From contig JAEYRD010000033.1 in NCBI GenBank assembly GCA_023435725.1, positions 1 through 8,970 on the forward strand: DNA of 8,970 bases. The letters are read 5' to 3'. This document shows positions 1-5,491 of this stretch, piece after piece (positions within the stretch are counted from its first letter, which is position 1; each line of letters opens with the position of its first letter). The notes beneath the pieces are model-generated. The model saw only the letters and a list, made by a program, of their open reading frames with translations, ran no database searches and had not been told where the DNA came from. The position numbers and the translations under genes are program-made. This DNA is from Pseudomonadota bacterium (lineage in GTDB: Bacteria > Pseudomonadota > Alphaproteobacteria > Rhizobiales > Xanthobacteraceae).

Positions 1-129
1 CGCCTGCGTCGCGACGACCGTCACAGGCGGAATGTTCTGCGCACCAGTTTGCGCGGAAGATTGTGCAAGCGATGCCTGCGGCACCAAAACCCAAGCGGAC
101 GCGGTCGCCAACACGGCCGACCGCAGCAT
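1..129 (-). CDS. Exported protein N-terminus, probable TonB-dependent receptor (partial)
   Basis: Only the first 43 codons are in the window; the gene continues past the left edge. Translating the minus strand from the ATG at 129-127 gives a basic start (MLR), a hydrophobic core and a signal-peptidase site near PQASLA|QS. A Gln/Ser/Thr-rich stretch then ends in PPVTVVATQA. A short polar linker followed by PPVTVxA just after the signal peptide is typical of the entry to the plug domain of TonB-dependent outer-membrane receptors, which import siderophores, vitamins or larger organic ligands using TonB energy. The plug and barrel are not visible, so the family is an inference. The ATG has a poor ribosome site. 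A TTG at 144-142, in frame and preceded by GGGGTGG, is a good alternative start adding five residues (MNNLG). An in-frame TGA just upstream limits further extension. The gene lies downstream of marR on the same strand with repeat-type regulatory sequence between them. Other exported outer-membrane proteins remain possible. Confidence 0.6.
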   Translation of the reverse strand, partial: MLRSAVLATASAWVLVPQASLAQSSAQTGAQNIPPVTVVATQA

Positions 130-243
130 TCCAAGATTGTTCAACGCGCCACCCCAAACGAATTTCCATGCATCATGCCGTCAGTCCCATGACGACATGC
201 ACTGCGGTGACGCTTATGGGAGGGCGCGCGAATTCCCTAATTG

Positions 244-255
244 AATGCCTCTTAG
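244..255 (-). promoter_or_regulatory. Shared regulatory 12-mer, copy 1 (receptor side)
   Basis: On the minus strand this reads CTAAGAGGCATT, identical over 12 bases to 908-919 on the plus strand. Both copies point toward the gene they precede and sit at similar distances: about 100-115 bp from the receptor-like start, depending on start choice, and about 94 bp from the Rieske start. No clear sigma-70 promoter could be placed beside this copy. The binding protein is unknown; the MarR protein encoded between the two copies is the first candidate. Confidence 0.55.
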
Positions 256-282
256 AAGAACTCTTAGAGAGTCTCTTAGAAG
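247..282 (-). repeat. Three 12-bp tandem repeats upstream of the receptor-like gene
   Basis: Three consecutive 12-mers (247-258, 259-270, 271-282) share the core CTCTTAGA at 249, 261 and 273, exactly 12 bp apart; read on the minus strand the core is TCTAAGAG. They lie in the noncoding interval between the marR stop and the receptor-like start, about 105-140 bp upstream of that start. Short direct repeats with near-helical spacing usually mean cooperative binding of a regulator. The copy nearest the gene continues into the 12-mer also found before the Rieske gene (908-919). Confidence 0.7.
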
Positions 283-313
283 CGGTCCAATATTTCCGGA
301 GAGTGCGTGGAGA

Positions 314-829
314 TCAGCGCTGGATTTTTTCGGCTTCGAGCATCTTCTGGGCCGTCGCCGTGAGGCGATCGATCTGCACCAGCAACGTCTCGAATTCGTC
401 CTTGCTCAATTGTTCCAGCAATTGGCGATTGCGCTGCTGCGCGCCTGCGACGATCGCATCATGCGCGGCGAGCCCTGCCGCGGTCAGCGACACCAGCACC
501 TCGCGGCTGTCCTTCGGGTTCGCCGATTTCGCGATCAGCTTGCGCGAGACGAGTTCCGCGAGCGCGCGGCTGATCTGCCCCTTGTCCTGGCCGACGGCTT
601 CGGCGAGCCGCGCCACGCTCATCGGCGGCCGGCGGCCGAGCGAAGCGACGAGACCGAACTCGACCGAGGACAATCCAGCGAGGCGCTTGTAGCGCAGGAT
701 GGCGCCGCGCTTGAGCAGGTTGGCCAGCACCATCAGCCGCGACGACAGCATCACGGTGATCGGCGCCGGCGAGTGACCGTCGTCCGCCTCGGACGACGCA
801 CGCCCGTCCTTGCTCGGTGTCTGGCTCAT
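314..829 (-). CDS. MarR-family transcriptional regulator
   Basis: A 171-residue winged-helix regulator, within the usual MarR size range. Residues 1-22 are a polar, probably disordered tail. Residues 25-60 form the first dimerisation helices. The helix-turn-helix is about 71-99 (SVARLAEAVGQDKGQISRAL and following). The wing is about 100-117 and carries the family-typical D-x-R followed by LTAAG (DSREVLVSLTAAG). Residues 118-165 form the C-terminal dimerisation helices. MarR proteins are usually homodimeric repressors released by small phenolic or aromatic ligands. The start at 829 was chosen because GGTGGAGG ends 4 bases before it; a longer in-frame start at 901 would run into the operator region and lacks a ribosome site. 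The gene is divergent from the Rieske/MFS operon (184 bp between starts), the classic layout for a local repressor, and regulatory repeats lie on both sides of it. The ligand cannot be read from the sequence. Confidence 0.92.
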   Translation of the reverse strand: MSQTPSKDGRASSEADDGHSPAPITVMLSSRLMVLANLLKRGAILRYKRLAGLSSVEFGLVASLGRRPPMSVARLAEAVGQDKGQISRALAELVSRKLIAKSANPKDSREVLVSLTAAGLAAHDAIVAGAQQRNRQLLEQLSKDEFETLLVQIDRLTATAQKMLEAEKIQR

Positions 830-899
830 GGTCCTCCACCTCTGCCAAGAAAGCCGGGGCGTGCCAAGTCCTGGTCCCGCAACCTCCCCAACCTCATCC

Positions 900-920
900 A
901 AATGCGACTAAGAGGCATTT
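900..920 (+). promoter_or_regulatory. Shared 12-mer copy 2 inside an inverted repeat (Rieske side)
   Basis: CTAAGAGGCATT at 908-919 matches the copy before the receptor-like gene. Here it is also part of an inverted repeat with arms AAATGC (900-905) and GCATTT (915-920) and a 9-bp spacer. It sits between the divergent marR and Rieske starts, just upstream of the TTGACA box, where an activator or a marR autoregulator could bind. Confidence 0.5.
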
Positions 921-927
921 TGGAATA

Positions 928-946
928 TCGTTGACATTGTCATCGA
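928..946. promoter_or_regulatory. 19-bp operator-like dyad over the Rieske -35 region
   Basis: TCGTTGACA, a central T, then TGTCATCGA: eight of nine positions in each arm pair. The dyad contains the TTGACA box at 931-936. MarR dimers typically bind inverted repeats of this length over promoter elements, so this is the best candidate for the operator of the adjacent MarR protein. That assignment is inferred from position and symmetry. Confidence 0.6.
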
Positions 947-959
947 ATTATTTTTCATT
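931..959 (+). promoter_or_regulatory. Candidate sigma-70 promoter of the Rieske/MFS operon
   Basis: A perfect -35 hexamer TTGACA (931-936) is followed after 17 bp by TTCATT (954-959), a weak -10 with three of six consensus matches. The surrounding 40 bp are AT-rich compared with the coding DNA on either side. Transcription would start near 966, leaving a leader of roughly 48 bases. The weak -10 keeps confidence moderate. Confidence 0.4.
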
Positions 960-1013
960 GGGACACCGCATCAAAACGACCCGGCCACCAAGGCCTGCGG
1001 CGGGAGGAACAAT

Positions 1014-2204
1014 ATGACTATCACCCAGCGGGATCGCGATCTCGGCACGGCCTATGCGATGAAGCCGGCGAACACGCGCACTGAGCTCACCTCAGTCACG
1101 CGCGGCACGCCGATGGGTGAACTGCTCCGCCGCTACTGGCATCCGGTCGGGCTTGCCGGCGACGCTACCGACACGCCGAAAAAGGTGCGCGCGCTCGGCG
1201 AGGATCTGGTGCTGTTCCGCGACAAGCATGGCCGCGCCGGCCTGCTGCACGCCCGCTGCTGTCATCGCGGCACCACGCTCTACTATGGCAAGGTCGAGGA
1301 AGACGGCATCCGCTGCTGCTATCACGGCTGGAAGTTCGACACCGAAGGCCATTGCCTGGAGCAGCCCTGCGAGCCCGATGGCGGTCAGTTCAAGGACAAG
1401 GCGCGCCAGCCCTGGTACCCGGTCGAGGAGCGCTACGGGCTGATCTTCGCCTATATGGGGCCGGCCGAGAAACGCCCGGTGCTGCCGGCTTACGAATGCC
1501 TGGAAAACATGGACGGCGGCGAGTTCGTCGAGGCGGACGATTCCTCGATCGGCGGCGGCGGCCCTGCGATCATCCCCTGCAACTGGTTGCAGCATTTCGA
1601 GAACGTGGTCGATCCCTACCACGTGCCGGTGCTGCACGGCTCGTTCTCGGGCCCGCAATTCACCAACATGATGGCGTCGATGCCGGAGGTGAAGTTCGAC
1701 AAGACGCCGCGCGGCATCGCCGTGCGCTCGATCCGCAAGCAGGATGACGGCAAGGTGTTTTATCGCGTCACCGAGGCTGCCCTCCCCACCTTGCGCGTCG
1801 TGCCGAACCCGCGCGTCGCGCAATTCGCCCGCGTCGAGTCGATCGGCTGGACGCTGCCGATCGACGACACCTCGTTCCGCATCTACGTCGCCGGCCGCGT
1901 CAGGAATTCCGGCGACATCGGCCGGATGCGGTCGAAATTCAACGGCAAGTTCTGGTGGGACATGACGGAGGCCGAGCACCAGCAATTCCCGGGTGATTAC
2001 GAAGCCCAGGTCGGCCAGGGCGAGGTGACCGTCCACTCCGAGGAGCATTTCGGCCAGAGCGACCGCGGCATCCTGATGATCCGGCGCATGCTGAGCGAGC
2101 AGCTCGACGCGCTCGCCGCAGATCGCGATCCGATCGGCCTGTCGTTCGATGCAAGCGCGCCTCCAGTCGAATTCGAAGCGGGGAATTACATCCGCGAAGG
2201 CTGA
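1014..2204 (+). CDS. Rieske aromatic ring-hydroxylating oxygenase, alpha subunit
   Basis: A 396-residue Rieske non-heme iron oxygenase subunit resembling the phthalate/vanillate-type mono- and dioxygenases. These use O2 and electrons from a reductase to hydroxylate or demethylate aromatic and related substrates in the cytoplasm. The [2Fe-2S] ligands are C82-x-H84 and C101-x2-H104, followed by the usual GWKFD. Both positions often filled by proline are cysteine here (CCHRG, CCYHGW). The catalytic-domain signature E196-N-x2-D200-x2-H203-x4-H208 supplies the bridging Asp and two His iron ligands; D350 in SDRGILMIRRML is a likely third ligand by position. The ATG has GGGAGGA (1002-1008) at good spacing. 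The MFS gene starts 61 bp after the stop, so the two are probably co-transcribed under the divergent MarR. No beta subunit, ferredoxin or reductase is nearby, so electrons must come from elsewhere. The substrate cannot be told from sequence alone. Confidence 0.93.
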   Translation: MTITQRDRDLGTAYAMKPANTRTELTSVTRGTPMGELLRRYWHPVGLAGDATDTPKKVRALGEDLVLFRDKHGRAGLLHARCCHRGTTLYYGKVEEDGIRCCYHGWKFDTEGHCLEQPCEPDGGQFKDKARQPWYPVEERYGLIFAYMGPAEKRPVLPAYECLENMDGGEFVEADDSSIGGGGPAIIPCNWLQHFENVVDPYHVPVLHGSFSGPQFTNMMASMPEVKFDKTPRGIAVRSIRKQDDGKVFYRVTEAALPTLRVVPNPRVAQFARVESIGWTLPIDDTSFRIYVAGRVRNSGDIGRMRSKFNGKFWWDMTEAEHQQFPGDYEAQVGQGEVTVHSEEHFGQSDRGILMIRRMLSEQLDALAADRDPIGLSFDASAPPVEFEAGNYIREG

Positions 2205-2265
2205 GCATCCGGCTCCAAATCAGAGCTGGACCGACAATGATAACAAAAGCAAATTGGGGGAAGCG

Positions 2266-3561
2266 ATGGTCGATGTGACGTCACAAGTGTCGGTGCAAGC
2301 GGCCGCCGCGGCAAAGCCTTCGGCGCGCCGCTACTACGTGCTGGGCCTGCTCACCGTCATCTATGCACTGAACTTCCTCGACCGCACGATCTTCAACGTC
2401 CTGATCGAGCCGATCAAGAAGGAGTTTCAGCTCAGCGACACCATGATGGGCCTGCTCGCAGGCTTCGGCTTCGCGCTGTTCTATTCCCTGCTCGGCATTC
2501 CCATCGCGCGCGTGGCCGACCGGCTCAACCGGCGCAACATCGTGGCCGCAGCGTTCGCGTTCTGGAGCGCGATGACGGCGCTGTGCGGCGCGGCTACGAG
2601 CGTGACCTCGCTGGCGCTGGCGCGCATCGGCGTCGGCATCGGCGAATCCGCGGGCTCGCCCGCTTCGCAGTCGATCGTCGCCGATCTCTTTGCCAAGAAC
2701 GAGCGCCCGCGCGCGCTCGGCATCTACGCCATCGGCACCTATCTCGGCGTCTTCCTCGGCTATTTCGTCGGCGGCTATGTCAACCAGCATTATGGCTGGC
2801 GGGCCGCCTTCTACGTTGCCGGCCTGCCCGGCATCCTGCTCGCATTGATCCTGTGGCTGACAATCTCGGAGCCGAAGCGCGGCGCGATGCAGGAGAGCTT
2901 CGTGCCCGAGCCGCTCGGACCGACGCTGCGCTTCCTCGTCTCGCAGCGGAGCTTCCTCGTCGTGCTGATCGGCTTCTGCCTCACCACCTATACGAACTAC
3001 GCGACCGCCGCCTGGATCCCGCCGTTCCTCGCCCGCGTGCACCATCTGTCGAGCGCCGAGATCGGCACCTACGCCGGCACCTTCAAGGGGCTCGCCGGCA
3101 TGGCCGGCACCCTCCTCGGCGGCTTCGTGGTGGCGCAAGTCAGCCGCCGCGACGACCGCTGGAAGCTGTGGGCCCCCGCGATCACTTCAGGCCTCGCCGG
3201 CCCGGTGTTCGCCCTCTGCATGATGACGCAGGATTTCGCGACGATGGTCGCGATGCTGGCGCTGACCTCGTTCCTGGTCGGCTTCCATCTCGGGCCGATC
3301 TTCGCGATCGCGCAGACGGTGGCGAAGCCCAGCATGCGGGCGCTGGCATCCGCGCTCATCGCGCTGACCGCGACCTGCTTCGGCCAGGGCGTCGGCCCGC
3401 TCGCCGTGGGCGTGGTCAACGACGCCCTGAAGGGCAGCTACGGCACTGACGCCGTCCGCTATTCCCTGCTCTCGGCGGCGATCACGACCACGCTGGGAGC
3501 TCTCCTGTTCGTCTGGGCCGCACGGACGATCCGGGCCGACATCGGCCGGGCCGCCGCCTGA
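2266..3561 (+). CDS. MFS transporter (spinster-like), probable aromatic or organic acid carrier
   Basis: A 431-residue major facilitator protein with about twelve membrane helices, an inner-membrane secondary carrier. The first helix contains NFLDRTIFNVL (D39-R40). The loop between helices 2 and 3 carries motif A as GIPIARVADRLNRR (77-90). Helix 4 has ARIGVGIGESAGSPAS (about 119-134), typical of spinster-like MFS members. A charged central loop near residues 200-215 separates the halves. The ATG at 2266 was chosen because GGGGGAA (2256-2262) lies just upstream; the reading frame stays open upstream, overlapping the Rieske gene, but without a ribosome site or family-like residues. Its position 61 bp after the Rieske oxygenase suggests it imports the oxygenase substrate across the inner membrane, or exports a related compound. 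The substrate is inferred from context only. Confidence 0.9.
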   Translation: MVDVTSQVSVQAAAAAKPSARRYYVLGLLTVIYALNFLDRTIFNVLIEPIKKEFQLSDTMMGLLAGFGFALFYSLLGIPIARVADRLNRRNIVAAAFAFWSAMTALCGAATSVTSLALARIGVGIGESAGSPASQSIVADLFAKNERPRALGIYAIGTYLGVFLGYFVGGYVNQHYGWRAAFYVAGLPGILLALILWLTISEPKRGAMQESFVPEPLGPTLRFLVSQRSFLVVLIGFCLTTYTNYATAAWIPPFLARVHHLSSAEIGTYAGTFKGLAGMAGTLLGGFVVAQVSRRDDRWKLWAPAITSGLAGPVFALCMMTQDFATMVAMLALTSFLVGFHLGPIFAIAQTVAKPSMRALASALIALTATCFGQGVGPLAVGVVNDALKGSYGTDAVRYSLLSAAITTTLGALLFVWAARTIRADIGRAAA

Positions 3562-3579
3562 GGCCGGCTCCCCGCCCTG

Positions 3580-3604
3580 CCGCCCGGTGAAACCAGCCGG
3601 GCGG
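3580..3604 (+). terminator. GC-rich hairpin after the MFS gene
   Basis: A perfect 8-bp stem, CCGCCCGG (3580-3587) with CCGGGCGG (3597-3604), and a 9-base loop begin 18 bases after the MFS stop. There is no following T-run, so it may be a weak or Rho-assisted terminator or simply a stabilising 3' hairpin. Confidence 0.45.
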
Positions 3605-3647
3605 GAGATGAAACCATTTTGCGGGACCCGTGAAACGATCCCGAAAC
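3588..3647 (+). promoter_or_regulatory. Phased TGAAAC repeats upstream of the small membrane protein
   Basis: TGAAACC at 3588-3594, TGAAACC at 3609-3615, TGAAACG at 3631-3637 and the variant CGAAACA at 3642-3648 are spaced 21, 22 and about 11 bp apart, that is two, two and one helical turns. All point toward the small gene starting at 3705, and the last is about 57 bp upstream. This looks like an array of sites for one regulator or an unusual promoter. No standard -10 hexamer is obvious. Confidence 0.4.
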
Positions 3648-3704
3648 AGATGGTCCCTACAACAAGAGCCCATAAACGGCGGCAAAGCCCGTCGGGAGGC
3701 TCAG

Positions 3705-3905
3705 ATGAACCATTCAATTCATTCCGTTGATCGTGCGACCCACCTGAAGATCGTGGTGGTGGCGCTGGTTGCCGGCATCATTGTGGCCGGCTTCGGGATC
3801 GCGGCCCGCAGCGCCAATTACAGCCAGACCGCCCAGTCGACTCACGTCATCAAGGCCGGCAAGCCGGTGGTGGTGACCCAGTCGGGGACCTCGGAGATCC
3901 GTTGA
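3705..3905 (+). CDS. Small single-helix membrane protein, 66 residues
   Basis: A 66-residue protein: a polar N-terminus (MNHSIHSVDRATHLK), one strongly hydrophobic helix at about 16-33 (IVVVALVAGIIVAGFGIA), then a short polar domain ending KAGKPVVVTQSGTSEIR. The topology suggests an inner-membrane anchor with a roughly 30-residue periplasmic tail, or an uncleaved signal anchor. I recognise the pattern as a small hypothetical family seen in Bradyrhizobium relatives, from memory only; no function is known to me. The start is set by GGGAGG (3694-3699), 5 bases before the ATG. It is a single-gene unit: phased TGAAAC repeats upstream and a strong terminator 31 bases after the stop. The combination of a good ribosome site, dedicated terminator and typical helix makes it a real gene despite its size. 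Confidence 0.85.
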   Translation: MNHSIHSVDRATHLKIVVVALVAGIIVAGFGIAARSANYSQTAQSTHVIKAGKPVVVTQSGTSEIR

Positions 3906-3936
3906 GGACTGAGGTAGGACCAATTCGGAACAAAAC

Positions 3937-3959
3937 GGCCGCCCTCGGGGCGGCCTTTT
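3937..3959 (+). terminator. Rho-independent terminator of the small membrane protein gene
   Basis: Stem GGCCGCCC (3937-3944) and GGGCGGCC (3948-3955) with a 3-base loop TCG, followed by TTTT. An AAAA run just before the stem would give a short U-tract in the opposite direction too. Confidence 0.9.
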
Positions 3960-4021
3960 CAGTTCTCAGCCTGCTGGAGCTGGTCGAAGTCATTTCGCGG
4001 CCCGGCATATGGGCACTGGGC

Positions 4022-4054
4022 AAAAAAAAGATGCCCGCGTGTGAGGCGGGCATC
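4022..4054 (-). terminator. Rho-independent terminator of the barrel-protein gene
   Basis: A perfect 9-bp stem, GATGCCCGC (4030-4038) and GCGGGCATC (4046-4054), with a 7-base loop and eight A on the plus strand (4022-4029), hence eight U at the end of a minus-strand transcript. It starts 23 bases past the barrel-protein stop. Confidence 0.92.
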
Positions 4055-4077
4055 TCGGTCCGAGAGCCTGGATGACC

Positions 4078-5205
4078 TTACCAGGTGTAACGAAGCCCCG
4101 CCTGCGTACCCACGATCTGGGTCCCCGCGCCGCCGAGCGCAGGCAACCCGGTCTTCGGCGAGTTGACCGTGCTGCCGTGCACTTCGAGGTAGGACGAGAG
4201 TTGCGGCGTCCACAGCACGTTGATCTTGCCCGAGCCACGAACGCCGTACGTGCCCACAGCGCCCCCTACGAGCGTGGTTCCGACGAGTACCGCGCCAGCG
4301 TCGCCACTCGCGTCGACGATCTCGTAGTATTGACCCGACACAGACGGCTGGACCGTAAAGCCCATCCACTTCGTCTCGAAACCAGCGCGAGCCCCGCCGT
4401 GAACCTCCGTCGAGTCGCCAGTCTTGGTACCGAAGTTAGCGGTATAAGTCTCCGAAAAGGTCACGCCAGCCGTCGGCTCGATCCACACCGTGTAGGGGAA
4501 GTCAAAGCGGTATTGGCCATTGAAGGTGTAGGCCAACCCGCTCGTGTCGGCGATCGCGCCAATGGCATTGGTCGTATTGTGAGTCCAACTCGCGAGTGCC
4601 GTGAAGTCGGCCGAGAACCCGCCGTTGATGTAAGACAGGGTACCGGAGGTCGATGGAATGGAGCCGTCGAGCGTGAAGGGTGCCGCAAAGTCATTGCCGG
4701 GAGTGAAGCTGTGCGCCCAGGAATGGGATCCCGTGCCGATGAAGGACAATGCATCGGTTGCCGTGAATATACCGATCTTGGTTACATCGAACGCACCGGT
4801 TACCGTCGCCACGCTGGTTTCGAGCCCGAATGTCTGGCCTTTGTCGCCGCTGCCGACCAGGTTCACACCGTATAGCCAGGCAGCCGCGGGCGGCGCTGCA
4901 AGCGGTGGAGCCTTGGCGTAGGCCAGCGCGCTGAACGGATTGCTGCCCCCCTTCGAAGCGAAGGGGTCGCGGTTGTCGAATTCCGACGCCTCTCCACTGA
5001 ACCGCATCACTCCGGGCGGAGGAATGATCTTGCGGTGCTGAATCTGATCGCGAACGTTCTGGATGATGTTCTGGATGACGTTATTGACGACTTCCCGCGG
5101 AATACTAGGCCCCCCCGATTGGGCCGAGGCAGGCCGCACTGTAAAGAAACAAAGAACAACAAGCGCGGCGACGGCAAGGCCGCGACGAAAAAATCCTAGC
5201 TTCAT
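4078..5205 (-). CDS. Outer-membrane beta-barrel protein, autotransporter-like, with minimal passenger
   Basis: A 375-residue exported protein. The signal peptide (residues 1-28) has a basic FFRR start, a hydrophobic core and a cut at ASA|QS. Residues 37-58 hold an unusual four-residue-periodic Val/Ile segment (VVNN-VIQN-IIQN-VRDQ-I). Residues 60-105 are a proline/alanine-rich linker. From about 108 to the end, short segments of alternating polar and hydrophobic/aromatic residues separated by Gly/Ser/Asn turns suggest 10-12 beta strands. The protein ends in RYTW, a terminal aromatic as expected for insertion by the Bam complex. It resembles the translocator domain of type V autotransporters, but the passenger is at most about 75 residues; a plain outer-membrane barrel is the alternative. 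The ATG at 5205 sits directly at the signal peptide, with only a distant G-run (about 13 bases) as ribosome site. It is divergent from a LuxR regulator, and a 16-bp palindrome lies 105 bp upstream. The gene is moderately less GC-rich than the left module. Confidence 0.8.
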   Translation of the reverse strand: MKLGFFRRGLAVAALVVLCFFTVRPASAQSGGPSIPREVVNNVIQNIIQNVRDQIQHRKIIPPPGVMRFSGEASEFDNRDPFASKGGSNPFSALAYAKAPPLAAPPAAAWLYGVNLVGSGDKGQTFGLETSVATVTGAFDVTKIGIFTATDALSFIGTGSHSWAHSFTPGNDFAAPFTLDGSIPSTSGTLSYINGGFSADFTALASWTHNTTNAIGAIADTSGLAYTFNGQYRFDFPYTVWIEPTAGVTFSETYTANFGTKTGDSTEVHGGARAGFETKWMGFTVQPSVSGQYYEIVDASGDAGAVLVGTTLVGGAVGTYGVRGSGKINVLWTPQLSSYLEVHGSTVNSPKTGLPALGGAGTQIVGTQAGLRYTW

Positions 5206-5244
5206 GGTATTCGATTTGCCCCCAATCCTAATTTGGTTCGCTTT

Positions 5245-5269
5245 CTCGCGAGCGGATTAATCCCGCGAG
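5245..5269. promoter_or_regulatory. Nested dyad in the barrel-protein leader
   Basis: Arms CTCGCG (5245-5250) and CGCGAG (5264-5269) enclose a second perfect palindrome, GGATTAATCC (5254-5263). It lies 40-64 bases before the barrel-protein ATG, so it could be a leader hairpin in its mRNA or a protein-binding site. Function unknown. Confidence 0.4.
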
Positions 5270-5309
5270 ATGACAGTGCCAAATTATTCGTCCCGAAGCT
5301 CCAGCGTCT

Positions 5310-5325
5310 TCACCCGATTGGGTGA
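5310..5325 (+). promoter_or_regulatory. 16-bp palindrome, copy A, between barrel protein and luxR-type gene
   Basis: TCACCC-GATT-GGGTGA, with perfect 6-bp arms, in the 286-bp divergent intergenic region: 105 bp upstream of the barrel-protein start and 167 bp upstream of the LuxR start. A second copy differing by one spacer base lies just after the LuxR stop (6600-6615), in the same orientation. The size and symmetry suit a dimeric regulator; the LuxR-type protein encoded between the copies is the obvious candidate, by inference. Confidence 0.6.
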
Positions 5326-5491
5326 TTCACAGCTTGGTTTCATGAAACACTCCAACTGATGCTTGTCTGCAACACCCATCCGGGCAACCAATGCACGTTG
5401 GTGAACCGCGACGCACTTGCCGATTGAAACCGCTAGACAACTTCTGGTTTTCGAATTTATCGTTCGAGCCAGATTTTGAAATGAATTTGCA

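Noticed and set aside
857..875. TGGCAC on the minus strand as a sigma-54 promoter for marR
   Set aside because: The -12 element TTGC is absent at the required spacing.
830..901. Longer MarR start at 901, adding 24 residues
   Set aside because: It would overlap the shared 12-mer/inverted repeat region, has no ribosome site, and the added residues do not look like the family; the ATG at 829 has a strong GGAGG.
1092..2048. Long open frame on the minus strand within the Rieske gene
   Set aside because: Arg/Ala/His-rich shadow of high-GC coding sequence with no recognisable domain; the plus-strand Rieske motifs are unambiguous.
2149..2265. Upstream extension of the MFS frame into the Rieske gene
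   Set aside because: No ribosome site and the residues are unlike a transporter N-terminus; the ATG at 2266 follows GGGGGAA.
2583..3449. Long open frames inside the MFS gene on both strands
   Set aside because: Arg-rich shadow translations; the MFS frame has clear helices and motifs.
4072..4875. 267-codon plus-strand frame opposite the barrel gene
   Set aside because: No signal, domain or ribosome site; the minus-strand frame has a signal peptide, barrel pattern and a matching terminator.
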